From NCBI RefSeq assembly GCF_031759225.1, contig NZ_CP134494.1, forward strand, positions 2,726,501 through 2,790,500: a stretch of DNA of 64,000 nt. The letters run 5' to 3'. Position numbers and translations under genes: made by a program. Positions 1 to 9,253 of this stretch are shown here, piece after piece; the stretch's first letter is position 1, and the number at the start of each line of letters is the position of its first letter. Under the pieces are notes generated by a model. It made no database searches. It worked only from the letters and a program-made list of their open reading frames with translations, and was not told where the DNA came from. This DNA comes from Mesobacillus jeotgali. Lineage in GTDB: Bacteria > Bacillota > Bacilli > Bacillales > Cytobacillaceae.

Positions 1-1675
1 CACTATCCCCCATCTCAAACACTTTCACTGGCTTCTTCGAGGCTTTGAATGACTTCTGTCTTTTGTGCCTGTTTGCGGTGATTTGCTGTTCTCTTTCTTT
101 CAATGCAGCAGGGTCATCCACAAATAACGATGTGTAATCTTTATCCGTTTTATAGGTTATATGATGGGCCCGTTCCAGCAACTTTGGATGGATGCCTAAT
201 TTCAGCGCAATGGCAAAAGCCTGGCTGTCCCCCCCTTTTCCTATTCGCAGACGGTAAGTAGGCTTAAGAGTTTCGAGATTGAATTCCATTGAACCATTCA
301 TGAAATCCTCATGATGATCCGCGAAATCTTTAATCTCGCTGTAATGGGTTGTGGCAAATATAGTTGCCCCTTTATTGTTCAAGTTCTCAAGGATGGCTGT
401 TGCTAGGCCCATCCCTTCTCCTGGATCAGTTCCTGAACCAAGTTCATCAAGAAGGACAAGCGTCTTGTCATTGGCTTCCTTCAATATTTCTATAATATTT
501 ACAATCCTAGAACTAAAGGTGCTGAGGTTTTGCTCAATGCTTTGTCCGTCGCCTATATCGACTAGCACTTTATGAAAGATTCCCGCGGCACTCTCCTCAC
601 CAACCGGCAAAAGCAATCCGCTTTGCGCCATTAATATCAGCAATCCTGCTATCTTGATTGACACAGTTTTTCCGCCTGTATTTGGTCCAGTAATGACGAG
701 CGCATGATAATCTGTTCCAATTTCAATCCTTAACGGAACCGCTTTTTCTCCAAGCAACGGATGGCGTGCTTCATTAAATACAATGACTGGGTCATCATGA
801 ATTTTAACTTTCTTCCCATCAATTGACCTGCAATATTTCGCTTTTGCAAACAGAAAGTCATAATGAGCCATTGTTTCCATAGCCATTCGGATTTCCTTCT
901 CTTTTTCCTCTGCCAGGCCAGTCAAGTGAAACAGCACTTTTTCCACTTCTGCCTGTTCTTCTAAAAAGAGCCACTCCATTTGATCCTGGAAGAAGCCAAT
1001 TTCTTCAGGTTCCACAAAAAGAGTGGAGCCCGATGCTGAAGTATCAAGGACCGAACCTCTTACTTTCCCTCGATATTCCTTTTTTACAGGAACAACATAC
1101 CTGCCATTTCTTTGACTGATAACAGCTTCTTGAAGATATGGTTTTATTTTTGCGGATTTCAACAGTTGGTTAAGCTTTTCCTTCAATCGTTCTTCCTGGA
1201 TGCCAATTTGTTTCCGAACCTTTAATAGTTCCTTAGATGCATAATCATCAATTTGTCCGTTCCTGATACATCTTTGAATTTCTGCGGCTAGTTCGGGAAG
1301 CTCTTCGATCCCATACACATAAGCAGACACTCTTGGAGCGACAAACTCTTTATCCTTCATGAAACGGCGGATCTTATTGCAGGTTTCCAGGAAAGAAAGC
1401 AGGAGCACAAGTTGCTCCGCCCGAAGCGGGACTCCTTTATAAAATCCTTTAAGAATCATTTCCATACCTTCGAGACCGTGGATGGGGACACTGGAACTGA
1501 TTTTCAGGATTTCAATCGCTTCATAAACTTCCTCTTGCCACGATTCAATCTGCTTCTGATTCGTGGACGGCTGCATTTCCCGTGTTTTCACACGGCCTGA
1601 TTGTGTCAAAGCAAAGCCGGCTATCTCTTCCCTGATTTTATCGTAACCAAGAACCGTAAAAGTTTGTTCGTTCAA
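1..1675 (-). CDS. MutS2-like MutS-family ATPase, C-terminus beyond window
   Basis: An open frame of 558 codons runs off the left edge, so the C-terminus, and whether it has a Smr nuclease domain, cannot be seen. A MutS core is followed by the ATPase: Walker A GPNTGGKTVS near residue 330, Walker B LLDELGSGTDPGEG and the switch TTHYSEIK. There is no N-terminal mismatch-recognition domain, which is the MutS2 layout; B. subtilis MutS2 is linked to recombination control and rescue of collided ribosomes. The TTG start at 1675 is chosen because AAGGAGG lies 8 nt upstream. Expression appears to be governed by the leader terminator just upstream, which is unexpected for a repair gene. The family call is firm; the subfamily is less so. 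Confidence 0.85.
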   Translation of the reverse strand, partial: MNEQTFTVLGYDKIREEIAGFALTQSGRVKTREMQPSTNQKQIESWQEEVYEAIEILKISSSVPIHGLEGMEMILKGFYKGVPLRAEQLVLLLSFLETCNKIRRFMKDKEFVAPRVSAYVYGIEELPELAAEIQRCIRNGQIDDYASKELLKVRKQIGIQEERLKEKLNQLLKSAKIKPYLQEAVISQRNGRYVVPVKKEYRGKVRGSVLDTSASGSTLFVEPEEIGFFQDQMEWLFLEEQAEVEKVLFHLTGLAEEKEKEIRMAMETMAHYDFLFAKAKYCRSIDGKKVKIHDDPVIVFNEARHPLLGEKAVPLRIEIGTDYHALVITGPNTGGKTVSIKIAGLLILMAQSGLLLPVGEESAAGIFHKVLVDIGDGQSIEQNLSTFSSRIVNIIEILKEANDKTLVLLDELGSGTDPGEGMGLATAILENLNNKGATIFATTHYSEIKDFADHHEDFMNGSMEFNLETLKPTYRLRIGKGGDSQAFAIALKLGIHPKLLERAHHITYKTDKDYTSLFVDDPAALKEREQQITANRHKRQKSFKASKKPVKVFEMGDS

Positions 1676-1697
1676 TTTCTTTACCTCCTTAGAATAT

Positions 1698-1729
1698 AAA
1701 AAAACCGCTATGGAACAAGTCCACAGCGG
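1698..1729 (-). terminator. Leader terminator before the MutS2-like gene
   Basis: CCGCTGTGGA pairs with TCCATAGCGG (10 bp, one G-U) around a 5-nt loop and is followed by seven T. It sits directly before the ribosome-binding site of the gene, so it must be suppressed for expression. Confidence 0.75.
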
Positions 1730-1926
1730 CTTAAAAATGCCTCGCAGCCATTGCTGCAGGCAAACCTCTCCATAAGAAAAAGCTGTGTACAAGGACACAG
1801 CTTATGCTCACGGATATCAAGCATGCTTTACTATGTTCATTGTTCTTAACATTCAATCCAGTGCATATTTAAATAAACCTATATCAGGCCTATAATAAAT
1901 CCGGATTGACCGTATGAAATTAACGG

Positions 1927-1950
1927 TTAGTTAAGAACGACACCTAACAT
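1927..1950 (-). CDS. Putative 7-codon leader peptide (MLGVVLN)
   Basis: ATG at 1950 lies 8 nt after AGGGAG and reads MLGVVLN before TAA. Its last codons form the 5' arm of a 9-bp pairing with 1850-1842, so translation would change the leader fold. An overlapping frame from the ATG at 1958 (MFYVRCRS) is less well spaced from the same ribosome-binding site. Short ORFs like this arise by chance; its position inside the pairing arm is the main support. Confidence 0.4.
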   Translation of the reverse strand: MLGVVLN

Positions 1951-2145
1951 AAAACATACTCCCTATTGAAAAATTTTTCTTCTATTATAGATTACTTCGT
2001 TTATATACAATTAGTCAACCACATTTATCCAATTAATATAAAAAACACTTGCCCTAAAAGATTGTTCACATTTTCTCTATTGACCTCTTGTTTATATTTC
2101 ATATTAAATTAGGTATAAATAACGAACGGAAAAGGTGGAGATTGT

Positions 2146-2847
2146 GTGGCCAGCCAGGATAATCCAAATAACTTAACTTATGAGATGAGCGAACTAATAA
2201 AAGCATCAGAAAGGATCATCAAGATCAAGAAAGGTACTTTTTTATTCCGCGAGGGGCAGGAAGCCAAGGAAATGTTTGTTATTCTGTCCGGCAAGGTACA
2301 AATCTCTAAAATGAACGCCGAAGGGAAAGAATTGTATTTAAGATTATGTAAAAAAAACGATATTGTAGGTGAGCTAACCCTTTTTACAGCTGGACCACGG
2401 TATTTATTCAACGCACGAGTGGTGGAAGATGGTGAAGCAGCAGCTGTTAATATTGAAAACCTGGAACAAACATTGTTCAATAACAGCCAGCTCGCGTATC
2501 AATTTCTTAAGTGGATGAATGACCATATACGGAGAACAATCACTAAATTCCGCGACCTTGTCTTGAACGGCAAAAAAGGAGCTTTGTATTCGACTCTCAT
2601 CAGGCTGAGCAATAGTTATGGCACAGAACAGCAGGACGGCATACACATTAATGTGCCAATCACGAATCAGGATTTAGCAAACTACTGCGGAACCGCCAGA
2701 GAAAGCGTCAGCCGCATGCTCGGGGAACTGCGGGATCAAGGGATCATCTCCATACACAAGAAGAGGATCATCATCCATAACCTGGACTACTTAAAACAAC
2801 AGATCGACTGTGAGAATTGTCCGGTCGAGTACTGCAATATAGAATAA
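2146..2847 (+). CDS. fnr: Fnr-type oxygen-sensing transcription regulator (Crp/Fnr family)
   Basis: The 233-residue protein has an N-terminal cyclic-nucleotide-binding fold (about 20-135) and a Crp-type winged helix with recognition helix around GTARESVSRMLGEL. Three cysteines near the C-terminus (C222, C225, C230, spacing C-x2-C-x4-C) match the C-terminal [4Fe-4S] ligand cluster that separates Bacillus Fnr from the N-terminal cluster of enterobacterial FNR. It should activate anaerobic genes when the cluster is intact; pflBA 12 kb away has a candidate site. The GTG start follows AAAGGTGGAG. TTGACC and TATTAA-like promoter elements lie 60-30 nt upstream of it. It is monocistronic. Confidence 0.88.
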   Translation: MASQDNPNNLTYEMSELIKASERIIKIKKGTFLFREGQEAKEMFVILSGKVQISKMNAEGKELYLRLCKKNDIVGELTLFTAGPRYLFNARVVEDGEAAAVNIENLEQTLFNNSQLAYQFLKWMNDHIRRTITKFRDLVLNGKKGALYSTLIRLSNSYGTEQQDGIHINVPITNQDLANYCGTARESVSRMLGELRDQGIISIHKKRIIIHNLDYLKQQIDCENCPVEYCNIE

Positions 2848-2893
2848 ATACGAAAAAGGAAACCAGTGAAGGTCTCCTTTTTCATACGCTTCT

Positions 2894-3580
2894 TTACAAA
2901 AACACAGGGAGAATGATCGGCAGGAACAACGAAGTGATTATTGCAGCCATTCCCATTGCTGCCCCTGAAACTGCGCCCTGCAGTTCTCCTTCCCTGGCGG
3001 CTTCTGCTGTCCCTATTCCGTGAGCAATGGTGCCGATTGCCAACCCTCTTGAAAAAGGGTCTCGGATTTTCATGGAATTCATAAGAAATGGGCCAATCAT
3101 CGCCCCAAGCATGCCTGTAATCATGACGAACGCAGCGACCAGAATCGAGTCTGCCCCGATGATCCTGGCAACCTCGGAAGCTACAGGTATTGTAATAGAC
3201 TTGATTGTCAAAGAAACGAGTATCAAATCCGACAAATCAAGCAAATACGCGATGAACACAGCTGAGAGTATGGTCGAGACAATTCCTGCGACAAGACCGG
3301 ACAGAGCGGGAACTGCATAGGCAGAGATGATTTTTCTTTGGCGATATAATGGGACCGCTAAAGCTACTGTAGCAGGCCCAAGAAAATAGGTCATAATCTC
3401 ACTTGCAGGTTCATATTCCTTATAAGATATGTTCAGCAACAGCAATACGGCAATGACAATCACTGTACTCAAAAATACCGGGGAAGTTAATGGGGACGGA
3501 TATTTGCCTGCAGCCTTCCTGGCGAAAAGGTACGCAAGCAGAGTTATGAGTATACTAAAAATCGTGAGCAGAGTCTCCAG
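2894..3580 (-). CDS. lrgB: LrgB/CidB-family membrane protein (PftB-like)
   Basis: A hydrophobic LrgB-family protein containing the GIGTAEAAREGE segment typical of the family near its C-terminus. A TTG-initiated 192-residue form is too short for the family (about 230). An in-frame CTG at 3580 sits after AAGGAGGGGAAGGAAA and gives 228 residues beginning with an extra membrane helix, so CTG is the likely start, overlapping lrgA by 26 nt. LrgA/LrgB pairs act as paired membrane proteins; the B. subtilis pair YsbAB (PftAB) transports pyruvate, and the S. aureus pair was described as antiholin-like. No lytST two-component genes are visible nearby. Translational coupling to lrgA is implied by the overlap. 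Confidence 0.85.
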   Translation of the reverse strand: METLLTIFSILITLLAYLFARKAAGKYPSPLTSPVFLSTVIVIAVLLLLNISYKEYEPASEIMTYFLGPATVALAVPLYRQRKIISAYAVPALSGLVAGIVSTILSAVFIAYLLDLSDLILVSLTIKSITIPVASEVARIIGADSILVAAFVMITGMLGAMIGPFLMNSMKIRDPFSRGLAIGTIAHGIGTAEAAREGELQGAVSGAAMGMAAIITSLFLPIILPVFL

Positions 3581-3953
3581 TTTCCTTCCCCTCCTTTCGC
3601 TTTATCAGTACATTTGAAGTGCCCCCCGCAAACACCATGCCTACAATAGCACTCAATACTAAAATAACCGCAAGTTGAATCCCTTTTTCGGCAATCAATC
3701 CCCCGAGAGTCATCAATCCAACTGAAATCGGCACAAAAAAGAACGATAGATGCTTGACGAGAAAATCCGCTGCACCCTCAAACCATTCAAGCCGGACTAC
3801 TCTTGTCCATAACAGCACGAAAAGAAGGATCATTCCCAAGACATTCCCTGGGATGCGTAGGTTTAATAATTCTACAATAAAAAAACCAGCTTTATTAATC
3901 AGGATCAATCCTATGATCTGTAAAATAAATTTTATAAGTTTATCAGCTTTCAA
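3555..3953 (-). CDS. lrgA: LrgA/CidA-family membrane protein (PftA-like)
   Basis: The 132-residue protein has four predicted membrane helices and the CidA/LrgA core (IPGNVLGMILLF, then FFVPISVGLM). It is the first gene of a two-gene unit with lrgB. The TTG start follows AAAAGGGG. A promoter TTGAAA-16-TATAAT is readable about 90 nt upstream, followed by a 15-bp palindrome (3980-3994) that could be an operator. Pyruvate transport is the best-supported role of Bacillus homologues, but a role in cell lysis control cannot be excluded from sequence. Confidence 0.87.
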   Translation of the reverse strand: MKADKLIKFILQIIGLILINKAGFFIVELLNLRIPGNVLGMILLFVLLWTRVVRLEWFEGAADFLVKHLSFFFVPISVGLMTLGGLIAEKGIQLAVILVLSAIVGMVFAGGTSNVLIKRKEGKETGDSAHDF

Positions 3954-3979
3954 GTCTTATTCCCCTTTTTAATCCCATG

Positions 3980-3994
3980 AACATTGAAAATGTT
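3980..3994. promoter_or_regulatory. Palindrome downstream of the lrgAB promoter
   Basis: AACATTgaaAATGTT is a perfect 6+3+6 inverted repeat just downstream of the lrgA -10 element. The position suits a repressor operator. The binding protein is unknown. Confidence 0.35.
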
Positions 3995-4142
3995 TTTACA
4001 CTTCATTATAAATCTCATTTATTTTATTTCAAGAATATTCACTTAACATTTTCTTAAAAAAGACTTATTAAACATAGTTCACACAATGTCCATATGATTT
4101 TCCTTATATTTTTTATATCTTTATAAGGGGGAGGATTGTGTA

Positions 4143-4742
4143 ATGAAAAAAATATATCTTATCAGTTCACTTATTATTTTAATAGGAATTACATCTGGAA
4201 TTTCATATTTTCTAGTCAGGGATGCAAATGCACAGATACCAGAGGACATTACGCTCGTAACCATGGATGAGGGACAATATACTTTTGGAGAAGAAAAAGA
4301 AACCATCAAATTGGTGGAATTTATTTATACCCATTGTCCTGACATCTGTCCGACGACAACTCAAAAGATGAACCTGCTGCGAAAAGACTTAATAAAAGAA
4401 GGTGTTTACGGTAAGGATGTTCAATTTGTAACTATTACAATTGATCCGTATCGAGATACCCCTGAAGTCCTCAGGAAGTATATGGACAACTTCGGACTCG
4501 AAAATGATGGTAACTGGATTTTCTTGACTGGTGATCAGGGCGACACACTGGCGGAACAAAAGAAAATTAAACAAGTTGCCGATACATTCCAATTCCAATA
4601 TCGTGATCCAGGTAACGGGTTCTATGTCCACAGTACATTTACTTATCTGATCGATGAAAACAACAAATTCATAAAAAAATTCCCTATGGGTGAAGACTTC
4701 AATAAAGATGAAGTGTTCAAGAAAATAATGGAAGAAATATAA
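4143..4742 (+). CDS. SCO1/SenC-family copper chaperone (YpmQ-like)
   Basis: The 199-residue protein has an N-terminal membrane anchor (about 5-25) and a thioredoxin-like SCO domain. The copper-binding CxxxC motif is CPDIC (in THCPDICPTT), and the distal histidine is in VHSTFTYLID. Such proteins deliver copper to the CuA site of cytochrome c oxidase subunit II on the outer face of the membrane; B. subtilis YpmQ does this. It stands alone, ending in a strong terminator. Other redox genes in the window (CcdA-like, cupredoxin) fit a c-type cytochrome respiratory chain. The ATG start follows AAGGGGGAGG. Confidence 0.9.
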   Translation: MKKIYLISSLIILIGITSGISYFLVRDANAQIPEDITLVTMDEGQYTFGEEKETIKLVEFIYTHCPDICPTTTQKMNLLRKDLIKEGVYGKDVQFVTITIDPYRDTPEVLRKYMDNFGLENDGNWIFLTGDQGDTLAEQKKIKQVADTFQFQYRDPGNGFYVHSTFTYLIDENNKFIKKFPMGEDFNKDEVFKKIMEEI

Positions 4743-4746
4743 AGAA

Positions 4747-4795
4747 TAGACCACCAAAAAAACGGCTGAAAACCGTTTTTTTGGTGGTCTATTTA
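4747..4795 (+). terminator. Terminator after the SCO gene
   Basis: A 19-bp stem, TAGACCACC with an A/T-rich inner half, ends the SCO transcript. It is nearly perfect and probably works in both directions. Confidence 0.85.
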
Positions 4796-4877
4796 CCTTC
4801 TTGAGTTTACTCACCCTTATTACTGTCTTTTATTGCTTAGACGAAGGAAACTTTGTAATGAAAAGCCTGTCTATCTC

Positions 4878-5015
4878 TTAATGTGAATTCACTGTGGTGG
4901 GATGTTTCTCTGTTTTTTTCAGGGAGAAAAATTCTGATTTTGGCTTAGTGAAGCTGACTTTTATCCCTGATTCTTTTAGACGGTTAACAAAATCAACCAG
5001 CTGCTTTTTAGCCAT
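4878..5015 (-). CDS. Small basic protein, 45 aa, unknown function
   Basis: ATG at 5015 is preceded by AAAAGGAG at good distance and opens a 45-residue frame starting MAKKQLVDFVNRLKESGIKV. The product is lysine-rich, probably helix then strand, without cysteines or a membrane segment. I do not recognise the family. It is convergent with the SCO gene and divergent from ykpA. The ribosome-binding site and protein-like composition support a real gene. Confidence 0.5.
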   Translation of the reverse strand: MAKKQLVDFVNRLKESGIKVSFTKPKSEFFSLKKTEKHPTTVNSH

Positions 5016-5318
5016 TTTCAAAAACTCCTTTTACCATCTTTGTCTAGTTTTATTTTACATGAAAAATATGAAATATGTGTGAAAATGAGCAAAAAAATTG
5101 ACACCGACAATCAAAAAAATTCACTAATTTCCCAATAGACACTTCGTCGACATTATGATAACCCGAATCCAACGAACTCATTAATTACTACTCTCGCCTT
5201 TTCCCATTTTATTCCCTTTAGAAACACCAATACGCAAAAAAATGTTTTATACATTCGCTCATAGCATTTAAACATGTTATAATCTTTGGGATATATATTA
5301 TTGGAGGCTACTAAATAA
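5016..5318 (+). other. Intergenic region upstream of ykpA
   Basis: The 300-bp AT-rich gap holds a TATAAT at about 5276-5281 that could be the ykpA -10 element, with no convincing -35. No RNA gene, leader ORF or terminator is apparent. Confidence 0.3.
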
Positions 5319-6938
<1,620 letters not shown>

Positions 6939-6943
6939 ACATC

Positions 6944-6978
6944 AAAACCCTCGGATACTCTCCGAGGGTTTTACTTTT
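6944..6978 (+). terminator. Terminator after ykpA
   Basis: CCCTCGGA pairs with TCCGAGGG around a short loop and is followed by TTTTACTTTT. Confidence 0.8.
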
Positions 6979-6995
6979 GCCTTTATTACATCCCG

Positions 6996-7130
6996 TTAAC
7001 CTCTTTTTTGCTTTTTTCGTGCAGAAGATGCTGTTCGGCTGCCTGTCTCGCTTACCGTAGTGCCCTGCCCTTCAACCTGGGATGAATTCAATCCGATTGT
7101 TGAAGGATCCTTTTTTCTTTTATTGCTCAT
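6996..7130 (-). CDS. YuzL-like small protein, 44 aa
   Basis: ATG at 7130 follows GGAGGGG and gives a 44-residue, strongly basic, disordered protein (MSNKRKKDPSTIGLNSSQVE, then a Gly/Thr/Ser stretch and an Arg/Lys tail). The KRKKDPS opening and GQGTT segment resemble the YuzL-like family of Bacillaceae, whose function is unknown. A longer start at 7205 lacks a ribosome-binding site. It is convergent with ykpA. Confidence 0.6.
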   Translation of the reverse strand: MSNKRKKDPSTIGLNSSQVEGQGTTVSETGSRTASSARKKQKRG

Positions 7131-7231
7131 GTATACCCCTCCACTTACTAAAGTCTTCTTTAATATTGTCTTGCGAAAAGAATATTTTATACGGCTGGCG
7201 GACAACTTAGATTAGTGAGGAGGTGTTACTG

Positions 7232-7483
7232 ATGGCAAGAATAGGTGTAGAGCAATCTCTTACAAACATTTCAGAAGCCTTGCGTGAAAGAGGGCATGAT
7301 GTCGTCGAAATACGCTCAGAAGCTGATGCTCAAGGCTGTGACTATTGTGTTCTGACCGGGATGGACTCAAACGTCATGGGAATGCAGGATGTTTCAACAC
7401 AAGGATCAGTCATTGAGGCGAACGGGTTATCCGCAGACGAGGTTTGCAGGCAGATTGATCAAAGAACTGGACAGAGTCAATAA
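7232..7483 (+). CDS. ykuS: UPF0180 family protein YkuS
   Basis: The 83-residue protein starts [20 protein letters not shown] and contains [18 protein letters not shown] and TQGSVI, the conserved landmarks of UPF0180. The family is restricted to Bacilli and has no assigned function. The ATG at 7232 is preferred over the GTG 9 nt upstream because GAGGAGG is correctly spaced only for the ATG. It has its own terminator. Confidence 0.88.
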   Translation: MARIGVEQSLTNISEALRERGHDVVEIRSEADAQGCDYCVLTGMDSNVMGMQDVSTQGSVIEANGLSADEVCRQIDQRTGQSQ

Positions 7484-7490
7484 CAATTGC

Positions 7491-7520
7491 AAAACTGCCG
7501 ATCTGGCAGTTTTTCTTTTT
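7491..7520 (+). terminator. Terminator after ykuS
   Basis: AAAACTGCC and GGCAGTTTTT form a compact hairpin with a T-rich tail. Confidence 0.85.
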
Positions 7521-7605
7521 CCCCCTATATTCTTTTTTCCGCCCCCTTTTCATGATATTTTCACCAACTTGTGATATTTTCTCTATGTAGGATCTAGCTA
7601 ATTTC

Positions 7606-7623
7606 GATATAATCAGTTATATC
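7606..7623. promoter_or_regulatory. Palindrome at the modA promoter
   Basis: GATATAA-TCAG-TTATATC is a perfect 7-bp inverted repeat containing a TATAAT-like -10 element (7608-7613) about 45 nt upstream of modA. An operator overlapping the -10 suggests repression, perhaps by molybdate or a redox regulator. It loosely recalls the TATAT half-sites of ModE operators, but no ModE gene is in the window. Confidence 0.45.
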
Positions 7624-7665
7624 TATTGAATATGTTTAAAAAGGACGTTTGAAAGGATGTCAGGA

Positions 7666-8439
7666 TTGAAGAAATTACATATTATTCTTTTCACCGCCTT
7701 GTCACTCTTCATTTCGGGCTGTTCGGCTGACAATGCAACAACCCAAACCGAATTGACCATCTCTGCCGCAGCAAGCCTCCGTGAAGTAATGGAAGAGACG
7801 GGACAGCTATATATGAAACAAAATCCGGGAATTAAGATAGTCTACAATTTTGGCGGGTCAGGTTCCCTGCAACAGCAAATCTCCCAGGGTGCCCCCGTGG
7901 ATTTGTTTATCTCCGCAGCTGAAGATAAATTTGATTACTTATATTCCAAGAAGCTTTTACATCAAGAACATAGCGTAAGACTTTTAAAGAACGAACTTGT
8001 ATTGATTACACAAAAAACTAGCAAAGGTATTACCTCAGCAGAATCCTTAACTGCCGACAACATTAAAAGGATTGCCATTGGCACTCCTGAATCTGTTCCT
8101 GCCGGCATGTATGGGAAACAAGCCCTGATTTCATTGCAATTATGGGATGACTTAGAGCAGAAAATCATACCCACTAAGGACGTCCGCCAGGTTCTTTCAT
8201 ACGTTGAAACAGAAAATGTTGATGCTGGCATTGTCTATAAGACAGACGCACTGATTTCCGATAAAGTAAGGATCATTCCTTTGGAGGGAAAAGAACTTCA
8301 CGATCCTATTGTTTATCCAGTCGGTGTAGTTGCAGCAACTAAGCATCTTAATGAGTCTGTCGACTTTTTCAATTTCCTAAAAAGACAAGAAGCAATGGAA
8401 ATTTTCAAAAAATATGGCTTTAAAGCAGCATTGGAATGA
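7666..8439 (+). CDS. modA: Molybdate ABC transporter substrate-binding lipoprotein ModA
   Basis: A ModA-type binding protein of about 257 residues. It begins with a lipoprotein signal peptide ending in the lipobox LFISGC, then ISAAASLREVMEE, GSGSLQQQISQGAPVD and the hinge region ending in VGVVAATK, all typical of ModA. It binds molybdate or tungstate outside the membrane. TTG at 7666 is the likely start: the upstream in-frame ATG at 7657 directly abuts GAAAGG, which instead sits correctly for the TTG. modB follows 6 nt later. Molybdenum feeds cofactor enzymes such as nitrate reductase or formate dehydrogenase, in keeping with fnr and pflBA nearby. Confidence 0.92.
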   Translation: MKKLHIILFTALSLFISGCSADNATTQTELTISAAASLREVMEETGQLYMKQNPGIKIVYNFGGSGSLQQQISQGAPVDLFISAAEDKFDYLYSKKLLHQEHSVRLLKNELVLITQKTSKGITSAESLTADNIKRIAIGTPESVPAGMYGKQALISLQLWDDLEQKIIPTKDVRQVLSYVETENVDAGIVYKTDALISDKVRIIPLEGKELHDPIVYPVGVVAATKHLNESVDFFNFLKRQEAMEIFKKYGFKAALE

Positions 8440-8445
8440 TATTTT

Positions 8446-9102
8446 ATGAGCACTGAGTTCTGGAGCCCCATTAAACTTTCGCTAGAGATTGCTTCTGTGT
8501 CGGTATTGTTTGTGTTTTTATTCGGCATATTCGCTGCAAGGTTTATGGCAAGGAGGCATTTCTTTGGTAAAACAGCTGTAGAAACGCTGTTAACATTGCC
8601 TTTAGTACTCCCTCCCACTGTGGTGGGATTTCTCTTGATTGTAATCTTTGGCATCAATAGCCCCATTGGAAGACTAATTGAATCTGTATTCGGCAGTCCC
8701 ATTATTTTTAGCTGGTGGGCAGCTGTCATTGCTGCGTCTGTCGTAGCCTTTCCATTGATGTATCAATCAGCAAAGACTGGGTTCCTGTCAATAGATCCTG
8801 GAGCGGAGGAAGCTGCGAGAGTAGACGGAGCAAATGAGTGGAAGGTTTTTTTATATGTTACTCTTCCCCTTTCAGCAAAAACTTTAATCACCGGACTTAT
8901 TTTAAGCTTTTCCAGAGCCCTCGGGGAATTTGGAGCTACCCTTATGTTTGCCGGCAATTTGCCCGGAAAGACCCAAACCGCCCCAACTGCAATCTATGTA
9001 GCGCTTGAGTCGGGAAACATGCAGTCGGCCTGGCTATGGGTAATTGCCATGATAATAATATCATTCATTATGCTTCTTTCTACTTCATTATTAAAACAAT
9101 AA
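8446..9102 (+). CDS. modB: Molybdate ABC transporter permease ModB
   Basis: The 218-residue integral membrane protein has about five helices and the EAA loop EEAARVDGANEWKVFLYVTLP (from about residue 125) that contacts the ATPase. PLVLPPTVVGFLL and RALGEFGATLMFAGN are ModB hallmarks. It is co-transcribed with modA. No modC ATPase follows; the transcript ends in a terminator. B. subtilis yvgL-yvgM also lacks a linked ATPase gene, so a shared or distant ATPase is likely. Confidence 0.93.
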   Translation: MSTEFWSPIKLSLEIASVSVLFVFLFGIFAARFMARRHFFGKTAVETLLTLPLVLPPTVVGFLLIVIFGINSPIGRLIESVFGSPIIFSWWAAVIAASVVAFPLMYQSAKTGFLSIDPGAEEAARVDGANEWKVFLYVTLPLSAKTLITGLILSFSRALGEFGATLMFAGNLPGKTQTAPTAIYVALESGNMQSAWLWVIAMIIISFIMLLSTSLLKQ

Positions 9103-9125
9103 CAATCCAAACCTGTAATTCCGTT

Positions 9126-9158
9126 AAAAAAAGCCATGGATGCTCCATGGCTTTCTGC
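9126..9158 (+). terminator. Terminator after modB
   Basis: AAAGCCATGGA and TCCATGGCTTT form a perfect stem. It lies between convergent units and may serve both. Confidence 0.8.
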
Positions 9159-9253
9159 ATTCAATAAGACTATTATGTGGTCTGAACTTCTCGTTAGTTT
9201 GTAAAACCAAACTGACATCCAGTAAAACCCATGCCATGAAAAATATTAACCTT

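Larger units (their letters stand above)
1681..1990 (-). promoter_or_regulatory. Leader attenuator with short ORF upstream of the MutS2-like gene
   Basis: Read on the minus strand, a TATAAT-like -10 (1989-1984) precedes a leader of about 290 nt. A short ORF (1950-1927) ends inside GTTCTTAAC (1938-1930), which is the exact complement of GTTAAGAAC (1850-1842). A stem-loop around CATAAGCTGTGT follows, and the leader ends in an intrinsic terminator 8 nt before the Shine-Dalgarno. A ribosome paused on the short ORF would block the 9-bp pairing, the usual logic of drug-responsive attenuators. No T-box GGTGGNACCGCG motif is present. The structure is seen; the mechanism is inferred. Confidence 0.6.

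Noticed and set aside
1681..1990. T-box leader upstream of the MutS2-like gene
   Set aside because: The conserved GGTGGNACCGCG core and stem I motifs are absent, unlike the two real T-boxes before trpE.
2178..2646. Minus-strand frames opposite fnr
   Set aside because: They are antisense to a clear gene and have no ribosome-binding site.
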